This document shows positions 56,701-64,000 of a stretch of DNA of 64,000 nt, piece by piece (positions within the stretch are counted from its first letter, which is position 1; each line of letters begins with the position of its first letter). The DNA lies in NCBI GenBank assembly GCA_013398055.1, contig VZRS01003978.1:107296-171295 (forward strand). The letters are read 5' to 3'. A program made the translations under genes and the position numbers. The stretch is from Ifrita kowaldi. Lineage: Eukaryota > Chordata > Aves > Passeriformes > Cinclosomatidae. A model generated the notes under the pieces. It was given only the letters and a program-made list of their open reading frames with translations. It was not told the DNA's origin and ran no database searches.

Positions 56701-59332
56701 TCTTCAGGATCAACAAGTCAAAGGCAATAGGAAGCCTGAAAGACAAACCAGCTGTCAGCTGGAGGCTTTGAGAACCCCACTGCTGCCCCTTCAAAGCCAG
56801 AGAAAGAACCACGTCACTGGCCTCTGCTCCTACTCCACATTCCAGTCACCCAGCTCAGGCTTTACTCATATTAGTGCCAGGAAATCTTCCCAACCTGAGT
56901 TCTTCAAGAGCCAAGAAGAGCAATGATCCTGGGCTAGGCTGGCAGCTCAGTCCCTGCTGGTTTTCTCCTCCACCCCTCCATTCTCCCCAGCCAGGTGAAA
57001 GCCACCTGACAAAGGGCAAGAAACTCCTCCTTACCCCAGAGCTGCACTGAAGGGCCAGCCCAGCAGGGCTCCAGCAGCCACCCCCAGCACTGCCACTGAG
57101 GTCTTGTCCATGTACCAGCCTGTCATGGCAACCACCGTGGTGTACATGCAGAAACTGCTGGGGAGGAAAGCTGTAGGGCAAGGGGAGAGAGGGTTAGCAC
57201 AGCTTCCTCACAATTCACCCAACACCTGCAGCAAGTGTTTTACAGAAGCCTCACAGTGGCTGGGAAAACAGGTACAACCAGCCAGAGGAGACAGGACACA
57301 AAGGCAAATGGCATTGCCAAAATATCAGCCTCCTTCCTTAGAACACGAGATGTCCAAGGAAGGCAGGCCAAGAGCCTGTTTGAACAGCACAGCCATAGAA
57401 AAAAAACAAGAGGCAGCAACAGAAACAGGCCTGGAAATTGTAACACAGAAAACAGAATTTGAATCAACGCTTATTCTGTCATGGGAAACACCCCCAGCTG
57501 AACACAACAAAGAGGACTCCAGAGATGTGCTAGAGCTGTGGATTTTCTTCTCTCTGGAGCCATCTTTGGTCACTGTTAGTGCCACTGCCAAGCCAACTCA
57601 CCTGCAGAAGCACAGAACATCCCCGTGCTCAGCACTAGGAAGGCCAACATCAGCCTGCTCACGTGCAGCCCAAACTTCTTGCACACAGCCCTGGGGAAGC
57701 AGCAGAGAAACAGGTGCCACAAAATAGCCTCAGGGCAAACACAGAGCAGCACCCAACAGCATGCAGGACCACAGACAATCCATGGAGCAGCCTGAGAGCT
57801 CTGAGGTGGGGGATTCCCAACACTCAGCTGCTGCCTCTGGCCTGGGGTTTCAGATCCTGAGTTACACCAGTGCAAAACTCTGGATGGGACTTGGCTTCTC
57901 CCAGTTGTGCTTGTGGCAGTCACAGGAACTTGTGGCTGCACTGCTGCACACATCAATCTATTCATGAGTCTCACCCCTCACAAAACCCCATCATGCAAAA
58001 AAGCCACTGCTCACCTCCTCAAACCCAGACTACTGGCAACAGAAAAGTCATGCAAGGTAGTGGTTTGAAAATCAGGAATCAAGAGGCAGCAGGCAAAAAT
58101 AAAAATCCAGTTTAGACAAGATAATTGCATGTTAGGGCTACTGCTTTTAGTGGTTGTAAACAGCACTGGCAGAGAGATTACAGACAGCAACAATCAATGT
58201 GTTCCAGTCAAATTCACTGAGATAAGCAAACACAGCACCAGACTCTCCTCAGTCTACAACACTCCCACCCTGCTTGCTGCCAGCAGTGAGAAAACGAGTG
58301 GAGTCAACAAAATGCTGGAGTAGAGGTGTGGGTGGCAGATCTGGGAGTACAATTTTGTCCTAATTGTGGCATTCTGACCAACATCTCATTAAGTTATCAC
58401 GAGAACACACATTTTCTCATCTACACACGAGCTTCAAAGCCTATTTCCTGCGGCAGTGACTGTGTACGTCACTCACACTGCTCCCAAACATCCCCTGCAG
58501 ACAGGCTGGCACTCACTTGTAGAAGTAGAGCTCACAAACACAGCTCAGGAAGGCCAGGAAGCATCGCAGGAAATAGAAGATGAGAACCTAGGAGACACAG
58601 TCAGAGTCAGAATGAGGCACAGGACACAAAATGGGCTTGTAAAGCATCAGGGGGAACCCACAAACCCTTGGAAATCCTCACAGGGAGGTGAATGTTTGTC
58701 AACGAGCCAGCATTTTATAAACAAGCAGTCAATTTCAACAACAAACAGAACAGCTGTTTCACACACACTAAAAGCACATTTTTTCCTCACAAAAGCAGCT
58801 TCCACACATCTGATTTACCTTGTTGGTTTGCAGAACCCTGGCATGGAACCAGGCTGGCAAGGCATGGAGCCACAGGTAAGCATAGGAGCGGATGGCGTAG
58901 GCTGGAGAGTATTCCCATGTCTGAAACCCCTTCCCATAAATGAGGTAGTGTGTCTACAACAGACAGCAAATAAATAAATTAACATGCAGCACGCAGAGCA
59001 GACAGTTTTCCACTCTGAATTCCAGAGCAAAAAATTTCTCATTGAAACAGAGGGATCAGCACAAGGTTCTAAATAAATCTGCATTTGCATGAGCCAACTA
59101 CAGACTGAAACAGAGAGCACAAGGTCCTAAATAAATGGGTATTTGCACAGGCCAAGAACAAATTCCCAGCCCCAAGGGCAAGAAGGGACTCACCGGCTCC
59201 CAGTAGTTAAAGGTCTCGTCACAATCCGAGATGTTGCTCAGCAGAGCTGCACAGAACCTGGCCGAAATGAGACACTTGAAAGCTGTTGATCCTTCAGGGG
59301 CCCAAACTTGCCCGGCTTTGCTCCCAGATGAT
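41665..59332 (-). CDS. ALG9: ALG9, ER alpha-1,2-mannosyltransferase (exons 2-15; exon 1 not found)
   Basis: This polytopic ER membrane enzyme of glycosyltransferase family 22 uses dolichyl-phosphate-mannose to add the seventh and ninth mannoses (alpha-1,2) to the dolichol-linked N-glycan precursor. Fourteen minus-strand exons join in phase with AG/GT boundaries to 566 residues and a TAG stop at 41665. Landmarks are DCDETFNYWEP in the first luminal loop (acidic pair characteristic of the family), THYLIYGKGFQTWEYSPAYA, hydrophobic membrane segments through the middle, HKEERFLFP in a later loop, and the soluble C-terminal part ending ARKKMGG. Human ALG9 has 611 residues, so about 45 N-terminal residues are absent. 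They belong to exon 1, expected right of 59332 in GC-rich repeat sequence with an N at 59705. FDXACB1 lies upstream on the same strand. Confidence 0.96.
41786..45545 (-). other. ALG9: ALG9 intron 14
   Basis: This 3.8-kb intron has no recognisable exon. It contains a poly-T run at 43852-43867 and a motif-dense element at about 44040-44135 (a TAATTCAATTA palindrome and a perfect CRE). Confidence 0.75.
44066..44131. promoter_or_regulatory. Candidate enhancer: homeodomain palindrome plus perfect CRE
   Basis: CTAATTCAATTAG (44066-44078) is a perfect palindrome with a central C. It is followed by ATTTATCAG, CAGCTG and a perfect TGACGTCA (44124-44131) within 55 bases. The cluster sits in ALG9 intron 14. 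Function is inferred from motifs only. Confidence 0.35.
45546..45676 (-). CDS. ALG9: ALG9 exon 14
   Basis: It encodes IDISKCHYLVDLDTATETSR, EPRYSSNKEEWM and TIAYKPFLDAS plus two bases of Arg. The acceptor is CTTCCTGCAG and the donor TCCAG/GTAGG. Confidence 0.96.
45677..48138 (-). other. ALG9: ALG9 intron 13
   Basis: There is no recognisable exon, repeat array or CR1 copy in this 2.5 kb. The sequence is AT-rich toward 47600-47950. Confidence 0.7.
48139..48268 (-). CDS. ALG9: ALG9 exon 13
   Basis: It encodes WQLQFILSEFRGQLPKPFAK, GPMATRIIPTDMND and QNKEEPSRY. The donor is TAT/GTGAGG. A preceding split codon gives Ser where human has Asn (PDSW against PDNW). Confidence 0.96.
48569..48716 (-). 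CDS. ALG9: ALG9 exon 12
   Basis: It encodes YHGPLDLYPEFHRIATDPSI, HTVPEGRPVNVCVGKEW and HRFPSSFLLPD with split codons at both ends. This is the beginning of the luminal C-terminal region after the last membrane segment. Confidence 0.96.
49372..49501 (-). CDS. ALG9: ALG9 exon 11
   Basis: It encodes KCYHFIFQRYRLEHYTVSSN and WLALGTVFLFGLLSLSRSVA, then LFR. The second block is a hydrophobic membrane segment. The acceptor is CTTCCCTGAG and the donor AGAG/GTTGGT, slightly off consensus but in phase. Confidence 0.95.
49502..51103 (-). other. ALG9: ALG9 intron 10
   Basis: There is no exon or recognisable repeat in this 1.6 kb. Confidence 0.7.
51104..51258 (-). CDS. ALG9: ALG9 exon 10 (HKEERF motif)
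   Basis: It encodes QNLGRPYWLTLAPMYLWMLI, FFSQPHKEERFLFPIYPLIC and LSGAVALSALQ. HKEERF is the signature of this mannosyltransferase family and lies between two membrane segments. The donor is CAG/GTAAAT. Confidence 0.97.
51259..52731 (-). other. ALG9: ALG9 intron 9
   Basis: Nothing coding or repetitive is recognised. Confidence 0.7.
52732..52854 (-). CDS. ALG9: ALG9 exon 9
   Basis: It encodes TEPWSFYFINGFLNFNVVFV, LALLVLPLTCLMECLL and QKFR, with split Gly and Val codons at the ends. It contains one strong membrane segment. Confidence 0.96.
52855..56420 (-). other. ALG9: ALG9 intron 8
   Basis: At 3.6 kb this is among the longest ALG9 introns. No exon, CR1 copy or tandem array is recognised. 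Confidence 0.7.
56421..56526 (-). CDS. ALG9: ALG9 exon 8
   Basis: It encodes VPLVVVDSYYYGKLVVAPLN and IVLYNVFTPHGPDLY plus one base. The stretch is highly conserved in ALG9. The acceptor is TTTCTTCCAG and the donor TACG/GTGCGT. Confidence 0.96.
56648..56735 (-). CDS. ALG9: ALG9 exon 7
   Basis: It encodes LPIAFDLLILKKRWKSFLNW and CVVSLILFL after one base that completes Gly. The donor is TTG/GTGAGT. Confidence 0.96.
57035..57170 (-). CDS. ALG9: ALG9 exon 6
   Basis: It encodes FLPSSFCMYTTVVAMTGWYM, DKTSVAVLGVAAGALLGWPF and SAAL with split codons at both ends. It spans two hydrophobic segments joined by a charged turn. Confidence 0.96.
57602..57690 (-). CDS. ALG9: ALG9 exon 5
   Basis: It encodes AVCKKFGLHVSRLMLAFLVL and STGMFCASA plus one base. 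The acceptor is GCTTCCCCAG and the donor GCAG/GTGAGT. Confidence 0.96.
58517..58587 (-). CDS. ALG9: ALG9 exon 4
   Basis: It encodes VLIFYFLRCFLAFLSCVCEL and YFY plus two bases of Lys. This is a hydrophobic membrane segment. The acceptor is GTCTCCTAG and the donor TACAA/GTGAGT. Confidence 0.96.
58819..58953 (-). CDS. ALG9: ALG9 exon 3
   Basis: It encodes THYLIYGKGFQTWEYSPAYA, IRSYAYLWLHALPAWFHARV and LQTNK, exactly 45 codons in phase 0. FQTWEYSPAYAIRSY is highly conserved across eukaryotic ALG9. The donor is AAG/GTAAAT. Confidence 0.97.
59041..59165. repeat. Two-copy tandem duplication, about 62 bp
   Basis: TTGAAACAGAGGGATCAGCA starts the first copy and CTGAAACAGAGAGCACAAGG the second. Both contain CTAAATAAAT and ATTTGCA. 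It lies in ALG9 intron 2, ending about 25 bases from the exon 2 donor. Confidence 0.85.
59194..59332 (-). CDS. ALG9: ALG9 exon 2 (first recognisable exon)
   Basis: It encodes SSGSKAGQVWAPEGSTAFKC, LISARFCAALLSNISDCDET and FNYWEP. It starts with one base that completes a codon begun in exon 1. DCDETFNYWEP is the luminal catalytic signature. The acceptor on the minus strand is TTTTTGGATTAG and the donor CCG/GTGAGT. Confidence 0.95.
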
Positions 59333-59775
59333 CTAATCCAAAAAGGAAATAAAAAAATTACAAAAATACAGCAGGAACACTCAGCAACGAGATCAAGGCT
59401 AACAAGGTGACAGCGAGCACAGGGCTGAGTGTGGCACTCGGGCAGCGTGGGGACGCCAGCCCCCTCACATGGAAGCACCATCAGCCGCGCTCAGGGCTGG
59501 ACCCCCCGCCCCACACCACCCCCAAAACAGCGCCGAGCCGGGGGATGCTCCAGCACCATCCCCACCGCACGGACCACCCGTGTAAACACCGGCCCCGGCA
59601 GTCCCGCAGCCCCGGCAGTCCCGAAGCCCCGCAGCCCCTCAGCCCCTCAGCCCCGGCAGCCCCGCAGCCCCTCAGCCGCGCCCCGCTCCGTCCCCGGCAG
59701 CACCNCAGGGAAAGGGACAGGGAAAGGAACAGGGACAGGGAAAGGGAAAGGGAAAGGCACAGGGAAAGGGAAAAC

Positions 59776-59806
<31 letters not shown>

Positions 59807-59883
59807 GCAGGGACAGGGAAAGGGACAGGGAAAGGAACAGGGACAGGGAAAGGGAAAGGGAAAGGCACAGGGAAAGGGAAAAC

Positions 59884-59914
<31 letters not shown>

Positions 59915-60265
59915 GCAGGGACAGGGAAAGGGACAGGGAAAGGAACAGGGACAGGGAAAGGGAAAGGGAAAGGCACAGGGAAAGGGAAAACCACAGGGAC
60001 AGGGACAGGGAAAGGGAAAGGGAAAGGCACAGGGAAAGGGAAAGGGACAGGGACAGGGAAAACCATAGGGACAGGGACAGGGACCGGGACAGCCACAGGG
60101 ACAGGGACCGCCACAGGGAGAGCGCTGCCCCGCACAGCCGGGTCCATCACCCAGCCGGTCCCTTCCCCGCACACCCGGTCCCTGTCCTGCACGCCCATGT
60201 CCGGGCCAGGCTCCATCCCCGCCCTGCCCTGGCAGCGTTGGGCAGAAAAGCGAGGAAATGGGCAA
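59333..60265. other. FDXACB1-ALG9 intergenic / expected ALG9 exon 1 and promoter
   Basis: The sequence is GC-rich with CCCCGCAGCCCCTCAG-type repeats (59600-59700), an N and a long G-rich array. ALG9 exon 1 should lie here, but I cannot find its reading frame with a start and a donor. It may be lost in the N or too diverged to recognise. Confidence 0.5.
59706..60118. repeat. GGGACA/GGGAAA array with 108-bp higher-order unit
   Basis: The array is made of six-base AGGGAC and AGGGAA blocks. The marker AAAGGAAC recurs at 59723, 59831 and 59939, so a 108-bp unit is repeated about 3.5 times and then decays. An N at 59705 marks the left edge. GGG runs about every six bases give the plus strand strong potential to fold into G-quadruplexes. 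Long open frames through it are artefacts of the six-base period. Confidence 0.93.
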
Positions 60266-60285
60266 CGCACCGGTGGAGAATGTTC

Positions 60286-60291
60286 TTTATT
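60286..60291 (-). terminator. FDXACB1: Candidate FDXACB1 poly(A) signal AATAAA
   Basis: The reverse complement reads CCAAATAAAGAACATTC. It is the first canonical hexamer after the FDXACB1 stop, about 600 bases downstream. If it is used, the 3' UTR includes an antisense CR1 copy. Confidence 0.4.
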
Positions 60292-60329
60292 TGGTACCCC
60301 CTGCGCTCAGGAGATGGGGAAAGGGCAGC

Positions 60330-60605
60330 ACAGGAGGGACATGGAGGGGCTGGAGCGTGTCCAGGGAAGGGAACGGAGCTGGGAAGGGGCTGGAGCCCCA
60401 GGAGCGGCTGAGGGAGCTGGGAAAGGGGCTCAGCCTGGAGCAAAGGAGGCTCAGGGGGGACCTTGTGGCTCTGCACAACTCCCTGGCAGGAGGGGGCAGC
60501 CGGGGGGGGTCGGGCTCTGCTCCCAGGGAACAGGGACAGGAGGAGAGGGAACGGCCTCAGGCTGGGCCAGGGGAGGCGCAGGGTGGACACCAGCAGGAAT
60601 TTGCA
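60330..60605 (+). mobile_element. CR1 LINE fragment (sense)
   Basis: Sense CR1 phrases occur in order: GGGAAGGGGCTGGAGCCCCA, GGAGCGGCTGAGGGAGCTGG, CTCAGCCTGGAGCAAAGGAG, GCTCAGGGGGGACCTTGTGG, CTCTGCACAACTCCCTGGCA, GGCCAGGGGAGGCGCAGGGT. They match the CR1 3' region. The 3' terminal octamer repeats are absent. Confidence 0.9.
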
Positions 60606-60885
60606 TTAGTAAAGAGATCAAACCCACTCTCACAGGACTCCAGAAAAGAAAGGCTCCACTTTATAAAACGAGGTTTCATTACACACACAGAGAACAGGAA
60701 AGCACTTGGCCCTCATTAACAGGAATTCCCACATTTAGACACGTGCAGGTGCTCAAAGTCCACCCCGCCTTTGTGGGAGGCACTGCAATAACACAGTGTT
60801 AGTTCCAACGAGATGCAGGTGACATTCTCCAGGTCAGGAACTGGCACAGGAGCTCCTGGAGCCCCTGCAAACCACGGGAGATGTT

Positions 60886-62044
60886 CTACCTCAGGGTCAC
60901 ACCCAGGCATTGCTGCATTTCCTCCCGAAAGCGCAGCTGCATCTCCGCTGCCTCCCGGCAGCCCAGGGCCCTGTCACAGGACTGGAAAGTCACCCTGTAG
61001 CAGAGGCTCCTCCGTCCTGTTCCTGGCTGCTGGAAACTGTCCCTTAACTGGATGGAAACGACCATTTCACCTGACACCCTCCTGGCAAGGGTGTGAAAAG
61101 CCACTTCATCAAACTCCTCCCCGTCAGGAACCCAGAAGCTGACATCGTGCACGTAGGAAGGTGGATAGAGAGAAAAACTCTTGAAAAGCCTCAACTCTCC
61201 CTCAGGAAACTGCTGCAGGAAGCGCCTGTCCGACGTCCAGAGCATTCTCCAGTCAGATATTCCACAGAGCAGCATGGCCAGGAGGTCCAGGTTCAGCGAG
61301 GCCGAGACAACAACCAGCTCACTCCTTTTTAATTCATCAGGAGCTGTCCTGATAACCCCCACACAGGAGCCCGAGGGGTCTGGGTCTGTCCCCACGCAGA
61401 GGAAATGCTGAATTTCACCCAGCTGACATTCAAAAGCAGCAAAGTCATTTAGCTCAGTTCCAAAACTTGTTGCTTCCTGCAGGCTGATGCTGGGTTTAAC
61501 GCCAGAAATGGCCTGGTGAAGGGAGCTCATGGTGGTTTCAATGTTATCCACCAACATCTGGATCCAGCTGTTCTCTGTGCCCCTCCTAACTGCCAGCACA
61601 ACGAGCATCTCATGGAAAACAGGCATGGAGTGGGGAGTGATCCGACACTGCCTGAAAACTGGCCCGGAAAGAACATGAAGTGTCCCTGGGGAAAAGGCAC
61701 CTTTTTGTGTTATTGCCCGAGCATGAGGCAGGAGGGAAGGCCTAAGATAAAGCTGCTTTGGAGTGGGGCATCCTTCTTGCACATTCCTCTCTGTGTCCTG
61801 GCCAAAATGGGAAAAGCAAACTGCGTTTGCCAGTCCCTGAGATGTTTCCTCAGTGCTTGGAGCCTCCGCTGGGCTCAGAGCGATCCAGAAGATGTTGGAG
61901 TGGCAAACACCAGGGAGGTGACCCTGGTGGAGCAGAGGAAGGCAGGAGCTGATGTTCTGCAGTGGAAAGGGCTGGCTGAGCCCTGCACTGAGCTTCTCCT
62001 TTATCGTCCTTACTGGATGACTTGAATTCACTTCGAGGAAACCC
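60886..62044 (-). CDS. FDXACB1: FDXACB1 exon 5 (FDX-ACB domain, stop)
   Basis: This long last exon encodes 386 residues from GFLEVNSSHPVRTIKEKLSA to EEMQQCLGVTLR. Conserved blocks are HVLSGPVFRQC, MPVFHEMLVVLAV, LNLDLLAMLLCGISDWRMLW, SLYPPSYVHDVSFWVPDGEE and YRVTFQSCDRAL. The acceptor is TTATTTTTCGCAG. The middle region (about 61700-61990) is poorly conserved. Confidence 0.94.
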
Positions 62045-63420
62045 CTGCGAAAAATAAAAGTGCAAATTACAGACACCACTACACAGATTTCCTTCCTGTG
62101 GCCACAATTTGAGCCCAGCAATTCACCCAAAACATTCTTAAGCCAGGAACTACCTGACCAAGCCAAGTCTTTCACCAAAGGTGATGCACATTTTCAGGGC
62201 AGTGGTGTTTGTCTGCAGGTCACAATCAAGAATTAACTGCAAAAAAGGACTCAGCAGTCACCACATGCATTTATGTGACCCCTCTGCTGGTCGTTCCCAC
62301 TGAGAGCAGGAGAGCTGCTACTGCCAATCAGAAACTAATTATAAAACTCACCTATTAATTTTATCCACGAGGACCTGTGGCACTTGAAAAGAAACTTTTT
62401 GGCTTCCCAGTTGTGTCCTGCAGCTCACGGGTGTCAAACACAGGGGTGGTGTGCTCCGTGTGAAAATGTGGTTCAAAGCACCCTCTACACAGAAGGATTT
62501 ATCCTGACTCCTGAAAATACACAAAACCAGAGCAAAGTCACCGATAATTTCTGATATTTAATGTGCCCCAAGCAGGCAGGACCAGATGATGGCCAGAGGT
62601 CCCTGCCAGCAGCAACCCCCAGTCCTCCTGTCTCTAGGCTGAGATTGGTACTTGTTCTGAAATGGATGCTTCTGACCTTTAAAATCCTCAGATAGTCTTA
62701 TTTTTAGAGGGTGCTTTGGCAGGAAGCTTGCATTTTAATCTTGCCTATTCTGCTTAGAGATGAACAAGAACTGCAGCTATTTTAAGGAAAATTTTAAGGA
62801 AAATTTCAAGGAAAATTACAAGGAGCTCCTCTCCAGCCAACAAGACACTGAAAGAATATTCTAGTGCTGCGCTTTAAGAGCACAAACATCAGAATTTCAG
62901 TTTTGCCACGTGATGGTTACCTGTAACCTGTGCATTTGTATCCATGGATAGTCTCTGCTTTAAAAGGATGAACGTCGCTCAGGATAAACCCAGCTCCCGC
63001 TGCCACAGCCACGATTTGCCAGCTGTTGTGCCACTCCCTCCTGGGCTGGTCCACAGGAGTGCCACCCTGGCCATTGCAGAGGGCCACGTGGACCTCTCCC
63101 TGCTCTGCCAGCACTTCTGCACAGCTGGAAGGGAAGCCAGGCAACAAGAAAAGTCCTGTTAGCACACCCACAGATCCCCCAGTGCCAGAAAAACACCTGG
63201 AACGCAGCTGGACAGCTGTGCCACGGCAGTTCATGAACACAGAATTATTCCTGGTTTACTCACCTATGGAAAAAGCAGGCAAGGAGCTCCCTGTTCTTCA
63301 CCACCCCAGCTTTCCTCCCACAGTGAGGGAAGTTGAAATAAATACGATCAAATTCCCGTTTTCCTGGTAAAAAGTACTCCTTCAGCTTGGTGCAGTCCAC
63401 AGAAAACACAACCTCGGCTC
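60886..63420 (-). CDS. FDXACB1: FDXACB1, ferredoxin-fold anticodon-binding domain protein 1 (exons 2-5; exon 1 not found)
   Basis: Four minus-strand exons join in phase to 558 residues and a TAG stop at 60886. The N-terminal part (EFDRIYFNFPHCGRKAGVVK, EVHVALCNGQGGTP, EWHNSWQIVAVAAGAGFILS) is the DUF2431 fold, related to a yeast 25S rRNA uracil methyltransferase. The C-terminal ~95 residues (SLYPPSYVHDVSFWV to the end) form an FDX-ACB domain like that at the end of phenylalanyl-tRNA synthetase. The cellular role of the vertebrate protein is not established. Human FDXACB1 has about 624 residues, so roughly 65 N-terminal residues, including the glycine-rich cofactor loop VGEGNFSF, are missing. 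They belong to exon 1 beyond 63420 or beyond the window. Identification is firm from length, exon phases and neighbouring ALG9. Confidence 0.93.
62045..62351 (-). other. FDXACB1: FDXACB1 intron 4
   Basis: It is 307 bases long, with no coding content beyond frame read-through from exon 5. Confidence 0.8.
62352..62510 (-). CDS. FDXACB1: FDXACB1 exon 4
   Basis: It encodes SQDKSFCVEGALNHIFTRST and, after a diverged stretch, KVSFQVPQVLVDKIN, with split Arg codons at both ends. SQDKSF..EGALNHIFTRS matches the human protein. It contains no long start-to-stop open frame, so simple ORF searching misses it. The donor is ATAG/GTGAGT. Confidence 0.9.
62511..62920 (-). other. FDXACB1: FDXACB1 intron 3
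   Basis: It contains a short AAGGAAAATT-type repeat at about 62785-62822 and nothing else of note. Confidence 0.8.
62921..63124 (-). CDS. FDXACB1: FDXACB1 exon 3
   Basis: It encodes CAEVLAEQGEVHVALCNGQG, GTPVDQPRREWHNSWQIVAV and then FILSDVHPFKAETIHGYKCT and GY. This is the C-terminal half of the DUF2431 region. The acceptor is CTTCCCTTCCAG and the donor TACAG/GTAACC. Confidence 0.95.
63264..63420 (-). CDS. FDXACB1: FDXACB1 exon 2
   Basis: It encodes AEVVFSVDCTKLKEYFLPGK, REFDRIYFNFPHCGRKAGVV and KNRELLACFFH, with split codons at the ends. FNFPHCGRK corresponds to the conserved F.FPH.G motif of DUF2431 proteins. The acceptor is GCTGTTGCAG and the donor CATAG/GTGAGT. Confidence 0.93.
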
Positions 63421-64000
63421 CTGCAACAGCAAACGCAAAACAAGGCTCTGATCGTTATCAGGGAGGAAATTTTAAAGAAAGGTGGGAATGCAAGTCCTCC
63501 AGGGCATTTTTCAGTAGGTGAGAGCTGCCTCGAGCACCGGGAACACCAGGAAGCCCTGTGGGGTTCTCTTTGCCCTTTGCCCTTTGCCCTCTTTCAAGGC
63601 AGCAGAAACTCCTGAGAACAGTTGAAAATAGTCGTTTCAGTACTATTTCCGTACTACTTCATCCTGATCAGATTTTGAGGTTTTCAGATTTCATTTAGCC
63701 AGCTGTTTTATTCCAGTCCCTCCCTTGAGACGCCTGCAGTGGCGGGGGGCTCCCAGGAGACACGGCAGCGGCGACCCGCGGGGCAGGGATGCCGCTCTGG
63801 GTGACAATGGGGTACCAGCGATGCCACTCTGGGTGACAATGGGGTACCAGCGATGCCACACTGGGTGACAACAGAGTGCCAGCGATGCCACACTGGGGGA
63901 CAACAGGGTACCAGCGATGCCACTCCGGGTGCCAGGAGGCTGCCAGCGAAGGGCTCAGCAGCAGCCACCGCTCCGCGCCCATCCCCAGCCCGTCCCCGGC
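63421..64000 (-). other. FDXACB1: FDXACB1 intron 1 or upstream sequence
   Basis: No exon with the VGEGNFSF cofactor loop is seen. A TTTGCCC triplication lies at 63571-63592, and a 32-bp minisatellite at 63788-63947 is followed by GC-rich sequence to the window end. Confidence 0.6.
63788..63947. repeat. 32-bp minisatellite, 5 copies
   Basis: Units start with GATGCC at 63788, 63820, 63852, 63884 and 63916. The consensus is GATGCCACTCTGGGTGAC followed by AATGGGGTACCAGC. Confidence 0.95.

Noticed and set aside
57104..57727. 207-codon plus-strand frame across ALG9 exons 5 and 6.
   Set aside because: It is antisense to two confirmed ALG9 exons and the intron between them; no domain is visible.
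59647..60270. Minus-strand frames reading PVPVPFPFP-type repeats, considered as ALG9 exon 1.
   Set aside because: The repeat is the antisense of the same array, and there is no resemblance to the ALG9 N-terminus and no suitable donor.
59407..60802. Long plus-strand open frames (334 and 457 codons) reading RERDRERN-like or GKGTGKGT-like repeats.
   Set aside because: They read through a six-base-period array and an N, then through a CR1 copy. The period keeps several frames open without selection.
1..64000. tRNA genes, CRISPR arrays, bacterial-type operons or intact retroviral genes.
   Set aside because: None was recognised on either strand; the window is ordinary vertebrate nuclear sequence.

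Overview
The window looks like bird genomic DNA, probably from a small, gene-rich chromosome. Three vertebrate genes can be reconstructed exon by exon with consensus splice sites. The interspersed repeats I recognise are all fragments of CR1, the dominant LINE of birds and reptiles. Species cannot be read from the sequence. It is a draft assembly: single N bases at 33372 and 59705 both sit in local repeats.

Layout. (1) 1-28035, plus strand: SIK2, salt-inducible kinase 2. Exon 1, with the start codon and glycine loop, lies upstream of the window. Exons 2-15 run from 4746 to 25121 and encode 863 residues: most of the kinase domain, the UBA domain and the long regulatory tail ending in GYVLVN. 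A 2.9-kb 3' UTR follows, ending near a poly(A) signal at 28010. (2) 28036-41400: 13.4 kb in which I find no coding gene. It holds two minisatellites, two CR1 fragments, a perfect RFX X-box in a CpG-richer stretch, a perfect CRE and a possible minus-strand poly(A) site. Human PPP2R1B lies between SIK2 and ALG9, but no exon of it is visible here. (3) 41400-59332, minus strand: ALG9, the ER alpha-1,2-mannosyltransferase of N-glycan precursor assembly, exons 2-15 (566 residues). Exon 1 was not found and would fall in the GC-rich, N-containing repeat tract after 59332. (4) 60270-63420, minus strand: FDXACB1, exons 2-5 (558 residues). Its exon 1 is also not found; a 32-bp minisatellite occupies the last 210 bases of the window.

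The genes form no pathway together. SIK2 is a cytosolic LKB1-activated kinase acting on CREB co-activators and class IIa HDACs. ALG9 is an ER membrane enzyme. FDXACB1 joins an N-terminal methyltransferase-like (DUF2431) region to a C-terminal ferredoxin-fold anticodon-binding domain. ALG9 and FDXACB1 lie head to tail about 1.5 kb apart, and the order SIK2 - ALG9 - FDXACB1 matches the human 11q23 order apart from PPP2R1B.

I see no new multi-gene system. The most interesting signals are non-coding: a 250-bp duplication that copies the 3' splice site of SIK2 intron 3 and brings an in-frame stop; a 33-bp minisatellite just after the exon 5 donor in which every unit ends like a 3' splice site; a G-rich 108-bp higher-order repeat upstream of ALG9 exon 2; and an isolated perfect X-box.
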